This document shows positions 52,909 to 61,377 of a DNA stretch of 64,000 bases, in pieces. This DNA is from Nitrosophilus kaiyonis (GTDB taxonomy: Bacteria > Campylobacterota > Campylobacteria > Campylobacterales > Nitratiruptoraceae), in the NCBI RefSeq assembly GCF_027943725.1, contig NZ_AP025696.1, forward strand, positions 471,293 to 535,292, given 5' to 3'. Within the stretch, counting starts at the first letter, position 1; every line of letters begins with the position of its first letter. The notes beneath the pieces were generated by a model. It was not told the DNA's origin and ran no database searches. It saw nothing but the letters and a program-made list of their open reading frames with translations. A program made the translations under genes and the position numbers.

Positions 52909-53673
52909 ATGGATATTATACAAGCAATTATATTTGGAATAGTTGAAGGATTGACAGAATTTTTGCCTGTATCTTCTACGGGACATATGATTTTAGCATC
53001 TAAGCTAATGGGAATTGAACAAACATCTTTTCAAAAAAGTTTTGAAGTTATTATTCAACTTGGCTCAATTTTAGCTGTAGTATATGCCTTTAAAGATAAA
53101 ATCTTTCATAATCTAAATTTATGGAAAAAATTGATTGTAGGTTTTATTCCAACAGGAATTTTAGGATTTACTTTATATAAAATTATAAAATCTCTATTTG
53201 CTCCATCAACTGTTGCCTATATGCTTGTAATTGGTGGGGTTATTTTTTTATTAGTAGAATATTTTTATAAAGAGAAAGAGCATCATATAGAAAATGTTGA
53301 AAATGTCTCTTATATACAAGCATTTTTAATAGGAATTTTTCAATCTTTTGCTATGATTCCTGGAACTTCACGAAGCGGAGCCACTATTATAGGTGGTTTA
53401 TTAATTGGTTTAAAAAGAAAAGCTGCAGCTGAATTTAGCTTTTTACTTGCAGTACCTACAATGTTTGCTGCAACTGGATATGATATTTTAAAACATTTCA
53501 ATGAATTTGAACTATCAAATATTACTGCTCTTACTGTAGGGTTTTTGACCTCATTTTTTGTAGCTTTAATAATCATAAAATGGTTTTTAAATTTCATAAA
53601 AAAACATACATTTATTCCTTTTGGAATTTATAGAATTATAATCGGGCTTCTTTTTATAAATTTTGTATTATGA
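52909..53673 (+). CDS. uppP: Undecaprenyl-diphosphatase
   Basis: UppP (BacA) dephosphorylates undecaprenyl pyrophosphate to recycle the peptidoglycan carrier. 254 residues, about eight membrane segments, with EGLTEFLPVSSTGHM (13-27) and PGTSRSGATI (near 149-158). Divergent from the NUDIX gene with a 21-base gap. Confidence 0.95.
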   Translation: MDIIQAIIFGIVEGLTEFLPVSSTGHMILASKLMGIEQTSFQKSFEVIIQLGSILAVVYAFKDKIFHNLNLWKKLIVGFIPTGILGFTLYKIIKSLFAPSTVAYMLVIGGVIFLLVEYFYKEKEHHIENVENVSYIQAFLIGIFQSFAMIPGTSRSGATIIGGLLIGLKRKAAAEFSFLLAVPTMFAATGYDILKHFNEFELSNITALTVGFLTSFFVALIIIKWFLNFIKKHTFIPFGIYRIIIGLLFINFVL

Positions 53674-53678
53674 AGCAT

Positions 53679-54968
53679 TTAAAAATTTTTTTCAAAATAG
53701 TTTAATCCACCAAGTAAATATATTTTTGCCTTTTGATTAAAAATATCAGATTTCACTGCTGCCTCTTTTGCTTTAGCCGCTGCTAAATCAGCAATTGAGC
53801 GGCTTAGCTCATCTGCACTTGAGAGCTGATTTTCAAATCTTCCAAGAGTTAGTTTGAAATACTCCCTTCTTGATTTAACTTCAGCTTTTATGCTTAATAG
53901 TTTTATTTTTAAAGCATTTAAATCTATATATGCATTTTTTATATCGTTTTTTACCCTCTCTTTATAATCATTTAGCTCTATAGTTTTAGCTAAAGTTTTT
54001 ATTTTTGCAGCCTCAAGTGTGTTTTTATCTGAAAATCCATTAAAAATATTATATTTTATAACTGCACCTATATAGCTTTTATCTGCATTTGTATATCCAT
54101 CCCCATTCAATCTTAAACTATCACCTTGTTTTTTAAATGAGAGAGTTAAAGCTATTTGTGGATAAAATTTGCTTTTTATTATTTTCTCATCCATTTTATC
54201 CATTAAAAGAGCCTTTTTTATAGATAAAATATCTTCTCTTTGATTTAAAGCAGTATCTATAAGTTTTTCTCTATTTGGTATTTTGATATCAATTAAATTT
54301 TCAATATCTTTTATTTTCGAATTTAACAGATATGAAAGAGTATTTAAAAGTTTTTTAATCTCGCTTTTTGTTTTTATGATTTGAGCATCAATATCATACT
54401 TTTTAGCTTCAATATTATAAACTTCAGAGGGAGCTATAAGGCCTTTTTCATAAAAAGCTTCTGCTTTTTTTAAGGCTAAATTTATAGCCTCTTTTGCTTT
54501 TTTTTGAGCTTTTAGAGCCTCTTTTAAAGAAAATATAGCACTATAAAGTTTTGTTGTTTGTAGATATAGATTTCTTTTTATATCCATTTTTTGAAGTTTT
54601 GCCCTTTCATAATTTAATCTCTCTTTATCTATCAAAGAAGTTATAGCAAAACCGCTAAATAGTGGATAAGTTAAACTAATTTCTCCTTGAAAATTATCTT
54701 TTTTTCCAACCTGCAAAGCTGATGTCGGAGTTAATGGCATATGCATATACATAGTAGGTGTCTCTTTAAGCCTAACTGCCTGCAAAGATGCATCAATACT
54801 AAAAAGATTTTTCCCCTCTTTTGCTTTAAGCATTTTTTTAGCCGATTTTACAAGATAGTTAGCTCTTTTTATAGTTAAAGAGTTATCTACTTTTTTTATA
54901 ATTTCAAAATAGTCTTCACCAAAAAGAGTAGCACTGAAAAATAAAAATAAAATTATGCTATATCTCAT
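53679..54968 (-). CDS. TolC-family outer membrane efflux protein
   Basis: 429 residues: signal peptide (1-18) and two OEP repeats of long alpha-helices with short beta segments, the pattern of TolC-like trimeric channels (e.g. LTYPLFSGF near 95 and IKYNIFNGFSDKNTLEAAK near 305). It is last in an EmrA-EmrB-TolC operon and overlaps the EmrB-like gene by 11 bases. Confidence 0.87.
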   Translation of the reverse strand: MRYSIILFLFFSATLFGEDYFEIIKKVDNSLTIKRANYLVKSAKKMLKAKEGKNLFSIDASLQAVRLKETPTMYMHMPLTPTSALQVGKKDNFQGEISLTYPLFSGFAITSLIDKERLNYERAKLQKMDIKRNLYLQTTKLYSAIFSLKEALKAQKKAKEAINLALKKAEAFYEKGLIAPSEVYNIEAKKYDIDAQIIKTKSEIKKLLNTLSYLLNSKIKDIENLIDIKIPNREKLIDTALNQREDILSIKKALLMDKMDEKIIKSKFYPQIALTLSFKKQGDSLRLNGDGYTNADKSYIGAVIKYNIFNGFSDKNTLEAAKIKTLAKTIELNDYKERVKNDIKNAYIDLNALKIKLLSIKAEVKSRREYFKLTLGRFENQLSSADELSRSIADLAAAKAKEAAVKSDIFNQKAKIYLLGGLNYFEKNF

Positions 54969-56535
54969 TTTCTATCCTTTCTTTTATATTCTTAAATCTT
55001 ACAAACAAAAGCATTACAAAAATTGTTCCAAAAATCCCCCAATATCCTGCATGCATAAATGTATTGTAAAAACCATAATTAAAACTCATAAACTCTTCAT
55101 AATTTCCAAAAACAATTCTAATTTGCTCCCAGCCAATTCCTGCTAAATTTTGCATTTTATGAAGAAAATTATCAACATATTCATAATTTTGAATCTCATT
55201 CATCCTTAAAAAGTGCATATTTTTAAAATATTCCATATTGTTTGTAGCAAGTGCCGTTCCAAAACTTCCACCAACAAATCTAAAATAATCCATCAAAACA
55301 ATTGCAAGCTCTCCTTTTTCTTTTGGAGCATTTTGAAGCACCATTACAGTTACAGGAGCAAAAAATAGCCCCATACCTATTCCAAATGGGATTGTTAAAA
55401 GCATAGCTTGATGAATAGGTGTATAATAATTAAGCTGAGGCAATAAAATTATAGATGTGCTTACATAAAAAAAAGCTGCAATAGCTACCGTTTTTTTAGC
55501 TCCTATTTTATCAGCAAGCATTCCAGCAAGGGGAGAAAAGATTCCAATAAATACAGCAAATGCAAAAACAGCAATTCCGGCATCTAAAGTTGGTAGCATC
55601 TTAATTTTCTCATAATATATTGGTAGAAGATAGAAATATTGATACATAGAAAAGCCAAGAATAAAAAAATAGATCATCATTCCATTGCTAAAAACAGGAT
55701 TTTTAAATAGAGAAAAGTCTATCAGTTTATATTTAGAATGAATTTCGCTTAAAGCATATAATAAAAAGCCAATAATTGAACAAAATAGTAAAATCCCTAT
55801 AAAAGAGCTGCTAAACCAGCCAAACTGTTGCCCTTTAGATAGCATTATCAAAAGCGAAACGGTAGCAAAACTAAGAAACAAAAAACTAATAAAGTTAAAT
55901 TTTAACTTTTCAAAAAGAGTCTCTTTTGGCAAAAAAATGATTCCTGAAATTAATAGCAATATTCCAACCGGAACATTGATAAAAAAGACCATTCTCCAGT
56001 TATAAAATTCAGTCAAATATCCACCTATTGTTGGACCAAGAGCAGGAGCAAAACTAACTCCAAGTCCAAATATTCCCATTGCAAGCCCTTGCTGATGTGG
56101 CGGAAAATAGCTAAATATCATAATATGGCTTGTCACCATAATAAAAGCTTCCCCAACACCTTGAATAACCCTAAAAATTATCATCTCTTCAAGAGTGTTT
56201 GCTATACCACAAGCAAAAGAAGCGGCCCCAAATAGAGCAACACCAGCTAAAAATATCTGTTTTGCTCCATAATTTTTTATAAGCCACTCAGTTATCAAAA
56301 GCCCAATAGCAGCAGCTATCATATAGCTTGTTATAATCCATTGCACCCCATACATATCAGTAGCTAAAGGGCCTGTTAGCTTTGGAACAATCACATCTAC
56401 AACAGTAGTATCCAAAATAGCCATAAAAGCACCAGTCATTACAATGATGGAAAATATAGCTCTTTGAGCTGGTGTGATGTCCCAAGGGTTTTTATTATTG
56501 GACATTAAGTCATTAGTCATTGAGTCATTAGTCAT
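54958..56535 (-). CDS. EmrB/QacA-type DHA2 drug transporter
   Basis: 525 residues, about 14 membrane segments of the DHA2 major facilitator family: AILDTTVVDVIVPKL near 40, WIITSYMIAAAIGLLI, RVIQGVGEAFI (motif C region), and PTIGGYLTEFYNWRMVFFINVP. It pairs with an EmrA-like adaptor and TolC. The N-terminus MTNDSMTNDLMSNN is encoded by heptamer repeats; three in-frame ATGs (56535, 56520, 56505) could start it and none has a good ribosome binding site, so translation may be coupled to the gene before. Confidence 0.85.
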   Translation of the reverse strand: MTNDSMTNDLMSNNKNPWDITPAQRAIFSIIVMTGAFMAILDTTVVDVIVPKLTGPLATDMYGVQWIITSYMIAAAIGLLITEWLIKNYGAKQIFLAGVALFGAASFACGIANTLEEMIIFRVIQGVGEAFIMVTSHIMIFSYFPPHQQGLAMGIFGLGVSFAPALGPTIGGYLTEFYNWRMVFFINVPVGILLLISGIIFLPKETLFEKLKFNFISFLFLSFATVSLLIMLSKGQQFGWFSSSFIGILLFCSIIGFLLYALSEIHSKYKLIDFSLFKNPVFSNGMMIYFFILGFSMYQYFYLLPIYYEKIKMLPTLDAGIAVFAFAVFIGIFSPLAGMLADKIGAKKTVAIAAFFYVSTSIILLPQLNYYTPIHQAMLLTIPFGIGMGLFFAPVTVMVLQNAPKEKGELAIVLMDYFRFVGGSFGTALATNNMEYFKNMHFLRMNEIQNYEYVDNFLHKMQNLAGIGWEQIRIVFGNYEEFMSFNYGFYNTFMHAGYWGIFGTIFVMLLFVRFKNIKERIENEI

Positions 56536-56537
56536 TA
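56497..56537. repeat. Heptamers spanning the end of the four-helix gene and start of emrB-like gene
   Basis: GTCATTA/GTCATTG units in tandem. On the minus strand they encode both the last residues of the four-helix-bundle protein (STND) and the first residues of the transporter. Confidence 0.8.
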
Positions 56538-56902
56538 GTACTACTTTTTTTACCTGTTGTTTTTATAAAATTATTTATCTGTTTTCCTAAATCATTTAAT
56601 ATATTTAAAATTTCTTCGAATTCAACTTTTTTTATAAAATTTCTTTTATAAAGCAATAAAAGCCAATGTTTAGCTTCCCATAAACTACCTCTTGCATTAT
56701 AATAAAACTTAATTTTATCTTTATAATGGTATCTCCCATACCCTTCTGCTATATTTGCTCCAATAGAATCACAAGAGTTTAAAAATTGGCTTCCTATATC
56801 AAATTGATACTGCCTTGGCAATATTTTAAAAATCTCCCATCCCATTTCACTTAGTTTCAATGATTTTTGATAAATTTCCAATTTACCCAATTTATTATTC
56901 AT
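56528..56902 (-). CDS. Four-helix-bundle protein (23S rRNA IVP/S23 family)
   Basis: 124 residues of the S23 four-helix-bundle family: KLEIYQKSLKLSEMGWEIF, QYQFDIGSQFLNSCDSIGANIAEGYGRY, KIKFYYNARGSLWEAKHWLLLLYKR. Relatives occur in 23S rRNA intervening sequences and, as Avd, beside diversity-generating retroelements, but neither is present here. It sits inside an efflux operon, between the EmrA- and EmrB-like genes, with heptamer clusters at both ends in opposite orientation. AGGAG precedes ATG 56902. Function unknown. Confidence 0.83.
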   Translation of the reverse strand: MNNKLGKLEIYQKSLKLSEMGWEIFKILPRQYQFDIGSQFLNSCDSIGANIAEGYGRYHYKDKIKFYYNARGSLWEAKHWLLLLYKRNFIKKVEFEEILNILNDLGKQINNFIKTTGKKSSTND

Positions 56903-56910
56903 TTCTTCTC

Positions 56911-56932
56911 CTAATGACTAATGACTAACGAC
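56911..56932. repeat. Heptamers between the HlyD gene and the four-helix gene
   Basis: CTAATGAC-type units, in opposite orientation to those at 56497-56537, lying between the HlyD stop and the ribosome binding site of the four-helix gene. Confidence 0.75.
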
Positions 56933-58047
56933 TATTCTCTTTTTATCGCCACACTTGCCCCCATTCCAGCTCTAAGTCCTTGGATATTGTCAAGCTTTAT
57001 CCTAACTTTAAATCTTTGATCAAGCTTTGTAAACTCCCCACTTGCTATATCTCTTGGAACTAAGCTAAAAGTAGATGCAGATGTAGGAGCGATTGATTCA
57101 ACAACTCCGGTGTATGTTTTATTAGGTATTGCATCAACTTCAATTTTTACACTATTTCCAGGCTTTACTCCTTTTAATTTCTTCTCAGATAGCAGTACTT
57201 CACAATATAATGATTTTGGGTCAGTTAGTGCATAAATTGGCTCTCCTTTTTTTACAACTTTTGGAGCATCAAAAAATTTTTTAGCTATAACTGCATCAAA
57301 TGGAGCATAAAGTTTTGTATAAGATAGCTTTAAACCAATCTCTTCTATCGATTTTTTTAAAGCATTTAATTTCTCTTTTAAAGATTTTATATTTTTTTCT
57401 AACTCTAATACTACTTTTTGCTCGTTTTTATTTAATTCAAAATTTTTCTTTGCCTCTTTTTGCTTTTCTATAAGAGCAAAAACTCCAAGTTTTTTAGCTT
57501 TTATCTCTTTTTGCAAAGCTAACTTTTGAGTATGAATTTTTTCATATCTATCTTGTGAAATCAATTTTTTTTGAAAAAGTTCAAAAAAACGTTTTTCATC
57601 TTTTTTTAATTTTTCAAATCTATCAAGATTTGCTTCTATTTGAAATTTTTTAGCTTTTATCTCTTTGTTAAGTGCTTCAATATCTTTTTTTGCTATCTGA
57701 GTTTTTAATTTTAGAGTTTTTTTGAGTCTTTTCTTTTTTAACTCCATCGATTCAATCTGCTTTTTTAAAGCTTTTTTTTGGAAAATAAGTTTCTCTTTTA
57801 TATTTATAAAATCAGTTGGATCAATTTTTGCTAAAAGTTCTCCTTTTTTAACACTGTCATTTTCTTTCTTATTCATCTTAATAACTTTTCCGCCAACTTT
57901 AAAATTAAGAGTAACAAGCTTATCACTTTTGATAAAAGCAGCATCACTTACAGCATTTATTTTTCTGTAATGAAGATAATCAAAACCAATATAACCAAAA
58001 GTAAAGATTAAAAATAAAATAGTTGCTGTTCCTATCTTTTTTGCCAT
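56932..58047 (-). CDS. EmrA/HlyD-family membrane fusion protein
   Basis: 371 residues: one N-terminal membrane anchor (about 7-24), a biotinyl-lipoyl half (TLNFKVGGKVIKMNKKENDSVKKGELLAKIDP near 48-79), a long coiled-coil hairpin (about 80-230), the second lipoyl half and a beta-barrel region (YAPFDAVIAKKF; NSVKIEVDAIPNKTYTGVVESIAPTS). It links the inner-membrane transporter to TolC. GGAGAG precedes the ATG. First gene of the operon; an inverted repeat lies just upstream. Confidence 0.88.
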   Translation of the reverse strand: MAKKIGTATILFLIFTFGYIGFDYLHYRKINAVSDAAFIKSDKLVTLNFKVGGKVIKMNKKENDSVKKGELLAKIDPTDFINIKEKLIFQKKALKKQIESMELKKKRLKKTLKLKTQIAKKDIEALNKEIKAKKFQIEANLDRFEKLKKDEKRFFELFQKKLISQDRYEKIHTQKLALQKEIKAKKLGVFALIEKQKEAKKNFELNKNEQKVVLELEKNIKSLKEKLNALKKSIEEIGLKLSYTKLYAPFDAVIAKKFFDAPKVVKKGEPIYALTDPKSLYCEVLLSEKKLKGVKPGNSVKIEVDAIPNKTYTGVVESIAPTSASTFSLVPRDIASGEFTKLDQRFKVRIKLDNIQGLRAGMGASVAIKRE

Positions 58048-58057
58048 AATCTCTCCA

Positions 58058-58072
58058 GTGAATTAGATTCAC
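58058..58072. promoter_or_regulatory. Candidate TetR operator
   Basis: GTGAAT-TAG-ATTCAC, a perfect inverted repeat with 6-bp arms, lies 11 bases before the hlyD-like ATG in the divergent gap with the TetR gene. Repression of the efflux operon through this site is inferred. Confidence 0.55.
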
Positions 58073-58110
58073 AAAAATGATATATAATTTTTTATTAAGA
58101 TTGGCTGAGT

Positions 58111-58116
58111 TATAAT
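58111..58116 (+). promoter_or_regulatory. -10 box for the TetR gene
   Basis: TATAAT 29-34 bases before ATG 58145. It covers the upstream ATG at 58115, which therefore cannot be the start. A second small inverted repeat TGTTT-ca-AAACA follows at 58116-58127. Confidence 0.5.
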
Positions 58117-58144
58117 GTTTCAAAACAATACTAGTAGGATAAGT

Positions 58145-58735
58145 ATGAAAGAGATATTAAAACAAAAAATTGAAGAGACAAAAAAAGAGCTCATTTTACA
58201 AAAGGTTTCTGATATTTTTGAAAAAGAGGGTTTTTCTCATCTTAAAATGCAAGATATAGCTAAAAAACTTGGTATCTCAATAGGTGCACTTTATAAACTA
58301 TTTTCTTCAAAAGAGGAGCTTTTTTTAGCTTATGTTGGCTACCAAATAGAAATGTTTTATAAAAAAATTTTAAAAATTTGTGAAAATAGTGAAAATAAAA
58401 AAGATTGTCTTTTAAAATATATTCAACTTAAATTTGAGATTTTTAGTGAAAAAAGAAAAGCTCTTGAAGATCCTTTAATGGGAGATCCCCTATTTTTTTT
58501 AAAAATGGGAAAATCTCAATATAAACTGTTAGAGCCATTACATCTACTTTTAGCTAAATGGTTTGAAGAATTAGATAAAATAAAACCATTGAAAGAGAAA
58601 AATTTTTTGAAACTTTCTTACCTTTTTCACTCTTTTACAAATGGGTATGTGGAATATTGGATAATGCATGGAGGAGATTTAGAAGAAGATGTAAATAGAG
58701 CAGTTGATATTTTTTTAAAAGGAGTTGAAAAGTAG
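58145..58735 (+). CDS. TetR/AcrR-family transcriptional regulator
   Basis: 196 residues: N-terminal helix-turn-helix (KVSDIFEKEGFSHLKMQDIAKKLGISIGALYKLFSSKEELFLAYV, about 22-66) and a helical ligand-binding domain. ATG 58145 has AGGA five bases upstream. Divergent from the EmrAB-TolC operon, which it most likely represses until a substrate binds. Confidence 0.9.
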   Translation: MKEILKQKIEETKKELILQKVSDIFEKEGFSHLKMQDIAKKLGISIGALYKLFSSKEELFLAYVGYQIEMFYKKILKICENSENKKDCLLKYIQLKFEIFSEKRKALEDPLMGDPLFFLKMGKSQYKLLEPLHLLLAKWFEELDKIKPLKEKNFLKLSYLFHSFTNGYVEYWIMHGGDLEEDVNRAVDIFLKGVEK

Positions 58736-58744
58736 AAGTTAGCC

Positions 58745-58770
58745 TAATCTATATCTTATATTATAGATTA
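58745..58770. repeat. Inverted repeat downstream of the TetR gene
   Basis: TAATCTATA (58745-58753) and TATAGATTA (58762-58770), perfect 9-bp arms with an 8-nt loop. Between the TetR stop and the next operon; could be an operator or a weak terminator. Confidence 0.5.
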
Positions 58771-58808
58771 TGGTGACTTTTACCAAAAATTAATAAAAAG
58801 GACAGAAT

Positions 58809-59402
58809 ATGGATATTAACAAAATAAAAGAGGATATCATTAAAGATATCGAAGTACTTAAAGAAAAAGAGGAAGTCACAGCACAAAAGATTCGCCAAAC
58901 AGTTGAAAACACAATAAAAGAAGCTTTAGAAAAATCAAAAGCTACTAGTGAAGATATCAAAAAAATGGCTCATGACATATTATTGGAATTGGAAGTTAAA
59001 GGATATGTTAAAAAAATAGAAATTGAAGAGACACTAAATGGAATCATTGGTGCTATTGAAAAAGAGGCGCAAGATAGGCTCAGTGCAATTGATTATGAAA
59101 TGTTAAAACTCAAACTAAAGGCTGAAGAAGAGAGAATGCTATTAGCCCAGCAGCTCCAAAAAGCAGCAGAAGGTTTCAAAGAAGCTGCAAAAAATATGGA
59201 AGAAGAAACTAAAAATACGATTAAGCAAAAAGCACTTGAATTAGAACAAAAAGCTTTAGAATTAAATAAAAAAGCTAAAGAAGAAGCTGACTCTTTAAGC
59301 AAAAAAGCATCAGAATTTGCAGAAAAGATTATAAGAATTGCCAAAGGTGCATATGAAGGGGCAATACAGGGAGCAAAAAAAGCGCTTGAAGAAAATAAAT
59401 AG
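58809..59402 (+). CDS. Helical DUF6781-like protein
   Basis: 197 residues, nearly all alpha-helix, rich in Glu, Lys and Ala, without signal or membrane segment. The final ~25 residues (IRIAKGAYEGAIQGAKKAL) match the tail of the protein at 25741. Long Ala/Lys/Glu heptads (about 95-175) suggest a coiled coil. First gene of an operon with a phasin-like protein, an ABC1 kinase and transporter genes. Function unknown; surface coating of a membrane or granule is a guess. Confidence 0.6.
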   Translation: MDINKIKEDIIKDIEVLKEKEEVTAQKIRQTVENTIKEALEKSKATSEDIKKMAHDILLELEVKGYVKKIEIEETLNGIIGAIEKEAQDRLSAIDYEMLKLKLKAEEERMLLAQQLQKAAEGFKEAAKNMEEETKNTIKQKALELEQKALELNKKAKEEADSLSKKASEFAEKIIRIAKGAYEGAIQGAKKALEENK

Positions 59403-59419
59403 CATTAAAAGGAGTAAAA

Positions 59420-59722
59420 ATGGAAAAAATGGGACCAGTGGATTTTATTAAATTTGGAATAGGAAGCATGCTTCTTGCAAAGGAGCAGGCTGAAAAATTT
59501 ATAGATGAGGCTGTCAAAAAAGGCGAAATGAGTAAAGAGGAAGCAAGAAAGCAGTTAGAAGAGTGGAAAAAAGAGGCACAAAAAAGCCAAAAAGAGTTTG
59601 AAAAAACAATACAAAAAGAGGTGCAAAAAGCCTTAAAAGAGCTTGGAATAGCAACAAAAGATGATATTAATGCTTTAAAAAAAGAGATAAAAGAGTTAAA
59701 AGAGCTAATTGAGAAAAAATAA
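59420..59722 (+). CDS. Phasin-like protein
   Basis: 100 residues: a short hydrophobic start (VDFIKFGIGSMLLAKEQAEKFIDEAVKKGEMSKEEARKQL across about 5-45) and a charged coiled coil, with ATKDDINALKKEIKEL near the end as in PhaI/PhaF-type phasins. No polyhydroxyalkanoate synthase is in the window, so the classical granule role is not supported; many such proteins occur beside ABC1 kinases. GGAG precedes the ATG, and the stop overlaps the next ATG by one base. Confidence 0.7.
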   Translation: MEKMGPVDFIKFGIGSMLLAKEQAEKFIDEAVKKGEMSKEEARKQLEEWKKEAQKSQKEFEKTIQKEVQKALKELGIATKDDINALKKEIKELKELIEKK

Positions 59723-61377
59723 TGTTTAATACTATAAAAGAGCTTAAAAGACTAAAAGATATAGCTCTTATTTTGGCAAAAAATGGTTTTTATGATTTAG
59801 TTGCACAAATGGGATTAGAAAAATATATAAAAATTTCTATTCCCAAAAAATATGAATATAAAAAGCTAAGTCGAAATGAAAGAATAAGAAAAACTATAGA
59901 GGAGCTTGGGCCAACATTTATAAAAATGGCTCAAATCCTCTCTACAAGGCCGGATTTAATTCCTTTAGACCTTGCAAATGAGTTTTCTAAACTTCAAGAT
60001 AGAGTCAAACCTCTTCCTTTTGAAAAGATTCGCCCTGTTTTTATAGAAGAGTTTGGGAAAAGTGTTGAAGATATTTTTGCAGGAAATCTTGAACTTCTTG
60101 CTTCAGCTTCGCTTGGGCAAGTATATAAAGGTATTTTAAAAAGCGGTGAAGTTGTTGCTATAAAAGTTTTAAAACCAGACATTGAAGAGACTATTTTTTC
60201 CGATATTGCTATTATGAAAAAGATTGCTCTATTACTAGAAGATAAACTTTATAAATACGGCATTGATTCTCCTATTGCAATAATTGAAGAGTTTGAAAAA
60301 ACTATTAAAAAAGAGCTTGATTTCAAAAAAGAGGCTTTAAATCTTAAAAGATTTTCTAAAAATTTTGAAAATGAAGAGAAAATTTTTGTTCCAAAACTTT
60401 ATGAAGAGTTCTCTTCAAAAAAAATATTAACTATGGATTTTATTGATGGAATTAAAGTATCAAATATAAAAGATTTGATGGATATGGGCATAGATCCAAA
60501 AACAATTGCAAAAAATGGATTTGATCTTCTTTGTAAACAGATTTTTGAATATAGATTTTTTCATGCGGATCCCCATCCTGGAAATATCTTTGTTTTAAAG
60601 AATGAAAAAATTGCATTTATCGATTTTGGAATGATGGGAAGTATTGGAGAAAAAGATAGACGCCATTTTGTTGATATGATCTATTATGTTGTAAAAGAGG
60701 AAGAGGAAAAGGCAGCACTCTCTATACTTAAACTTTCTAAAATAAAAAATGAAAATCTTGATATTGATGCCTTTAGCAAAGATATGGGTGATGTTATTAG
60801 AACATATTTTTATGGCTCTTTAAAAGAGATTAATTTAAAAGCTCTTTTAAATGATGTTATCTCTTTGATGAGTCGATACAGAGTCTATTTTAGAGAAAAT
60901 AATTACCTTCTTGTAAAAGCTCTTATTACCATTGAAGGAGTTGGAAAAGCACTGGATCCAGAATTTAATGCTGCACAAGAGATAAAACCTTTTATTATGA
61001 ATTTTTATAAAGAGTATTTTTCTATAAATGCCTTTTTATCAAAAGCTTCTGAAATGCCAAAAGAGTTTGGAGACTTTTTAAGAGAATTTCCAGCTGATAT
61101 AAAAGCAATTGTAGATAAAATGAAAAGCGGGCATTTAAAAATAGAATTTGAACATGTTGGACTTGAAAAGATGGAAGAGACTATCGAGAAATCATCAAAT
61201 CGCCTCTCTTTAGCAATTGTTGTGTCTTCCATTTTGATTGGCTCAGCACTTTTGCTTTTATCAAATACCCCACCTTTAATCTATGATATTCCAATATTTG
61301 GCCTTGCAGGCTTTATAACTGCAATAATCATGGGAGGAGTTTTAATATATTCAATTTATAAAAGAGGTAGATTATGA
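59722..61377 (+). CDS. ABC1/AarF (UbiB-type) atypical kinase
   Basis: 551 residues of the ABC1 family, linked to lipid and quinone handling. Motifs in order: LGPTFIKMAQILSTRPDLIP (the KxGQ motif reads KMAQ), LASASLGQVYKG (Ala-rich loop), VAIKVLKP, a Glu in KKELDFKKEA, HADPHPGN, and IDFGMMG. Two membrane helices close the protein (about 495-545). Campylobacterota make menaquinone, so a ubiquinone role is unlikely. Translation is coupled to both neighbours by overlaps. Confidence 0.88.
   Translation: MFNTIKELKRLKDIALILAKNGFYDLVAQMGLEKYIKISIPKKYEYKKLSRNERIRKTIEELGPTFIKMAQILSTRPDLIPLDLANEFSKLQDRVKPLPFEKIRPVFIEEFGKSVEDIFAGNLELLASASLGQVYKGILKSGEVVAIKVLKPDIEETIFSDIAIMKKIALLLEDKLYKYGIDSPIAIIEEFEKTIKKELDFKKEALNLKRFSKNFENEEKIFVPKLYEEFSSKKILTMDFIDGIKVSNIKDLMDMGIDPKTIAKNGFDLLCKQIFEYRFFHADPHPGNIFVLKNEKIAFIDFGMMGSIGEKDRRHFVDMIYYVVKEEEEKAALSILKLSKIKNENLDIDAFSKDMGDVIRTYFYGSLKEINLKALLNDVISLMSRYRVYFRENNYLLVKALITIEGVGKALDPEFNAAQEIKPFIMNFYKEYFSINAFLSKASEMPKEFGDFLREFPADIKAIVDKMKSGHLKIEFEHVGLEKMEETIEKSSNRLSLAIVVSSILIGSALLLLSNTPPLIYDIPIFGLAGFITAIIMGGVLIYSIYKRGRL

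Noticed and set aside
56497..56932. Diversity-generating retroelement, because the S23 family includes Avd
   Set aside because: No reverse transcriptase, template repeat or variable repeat was seen near the gene.
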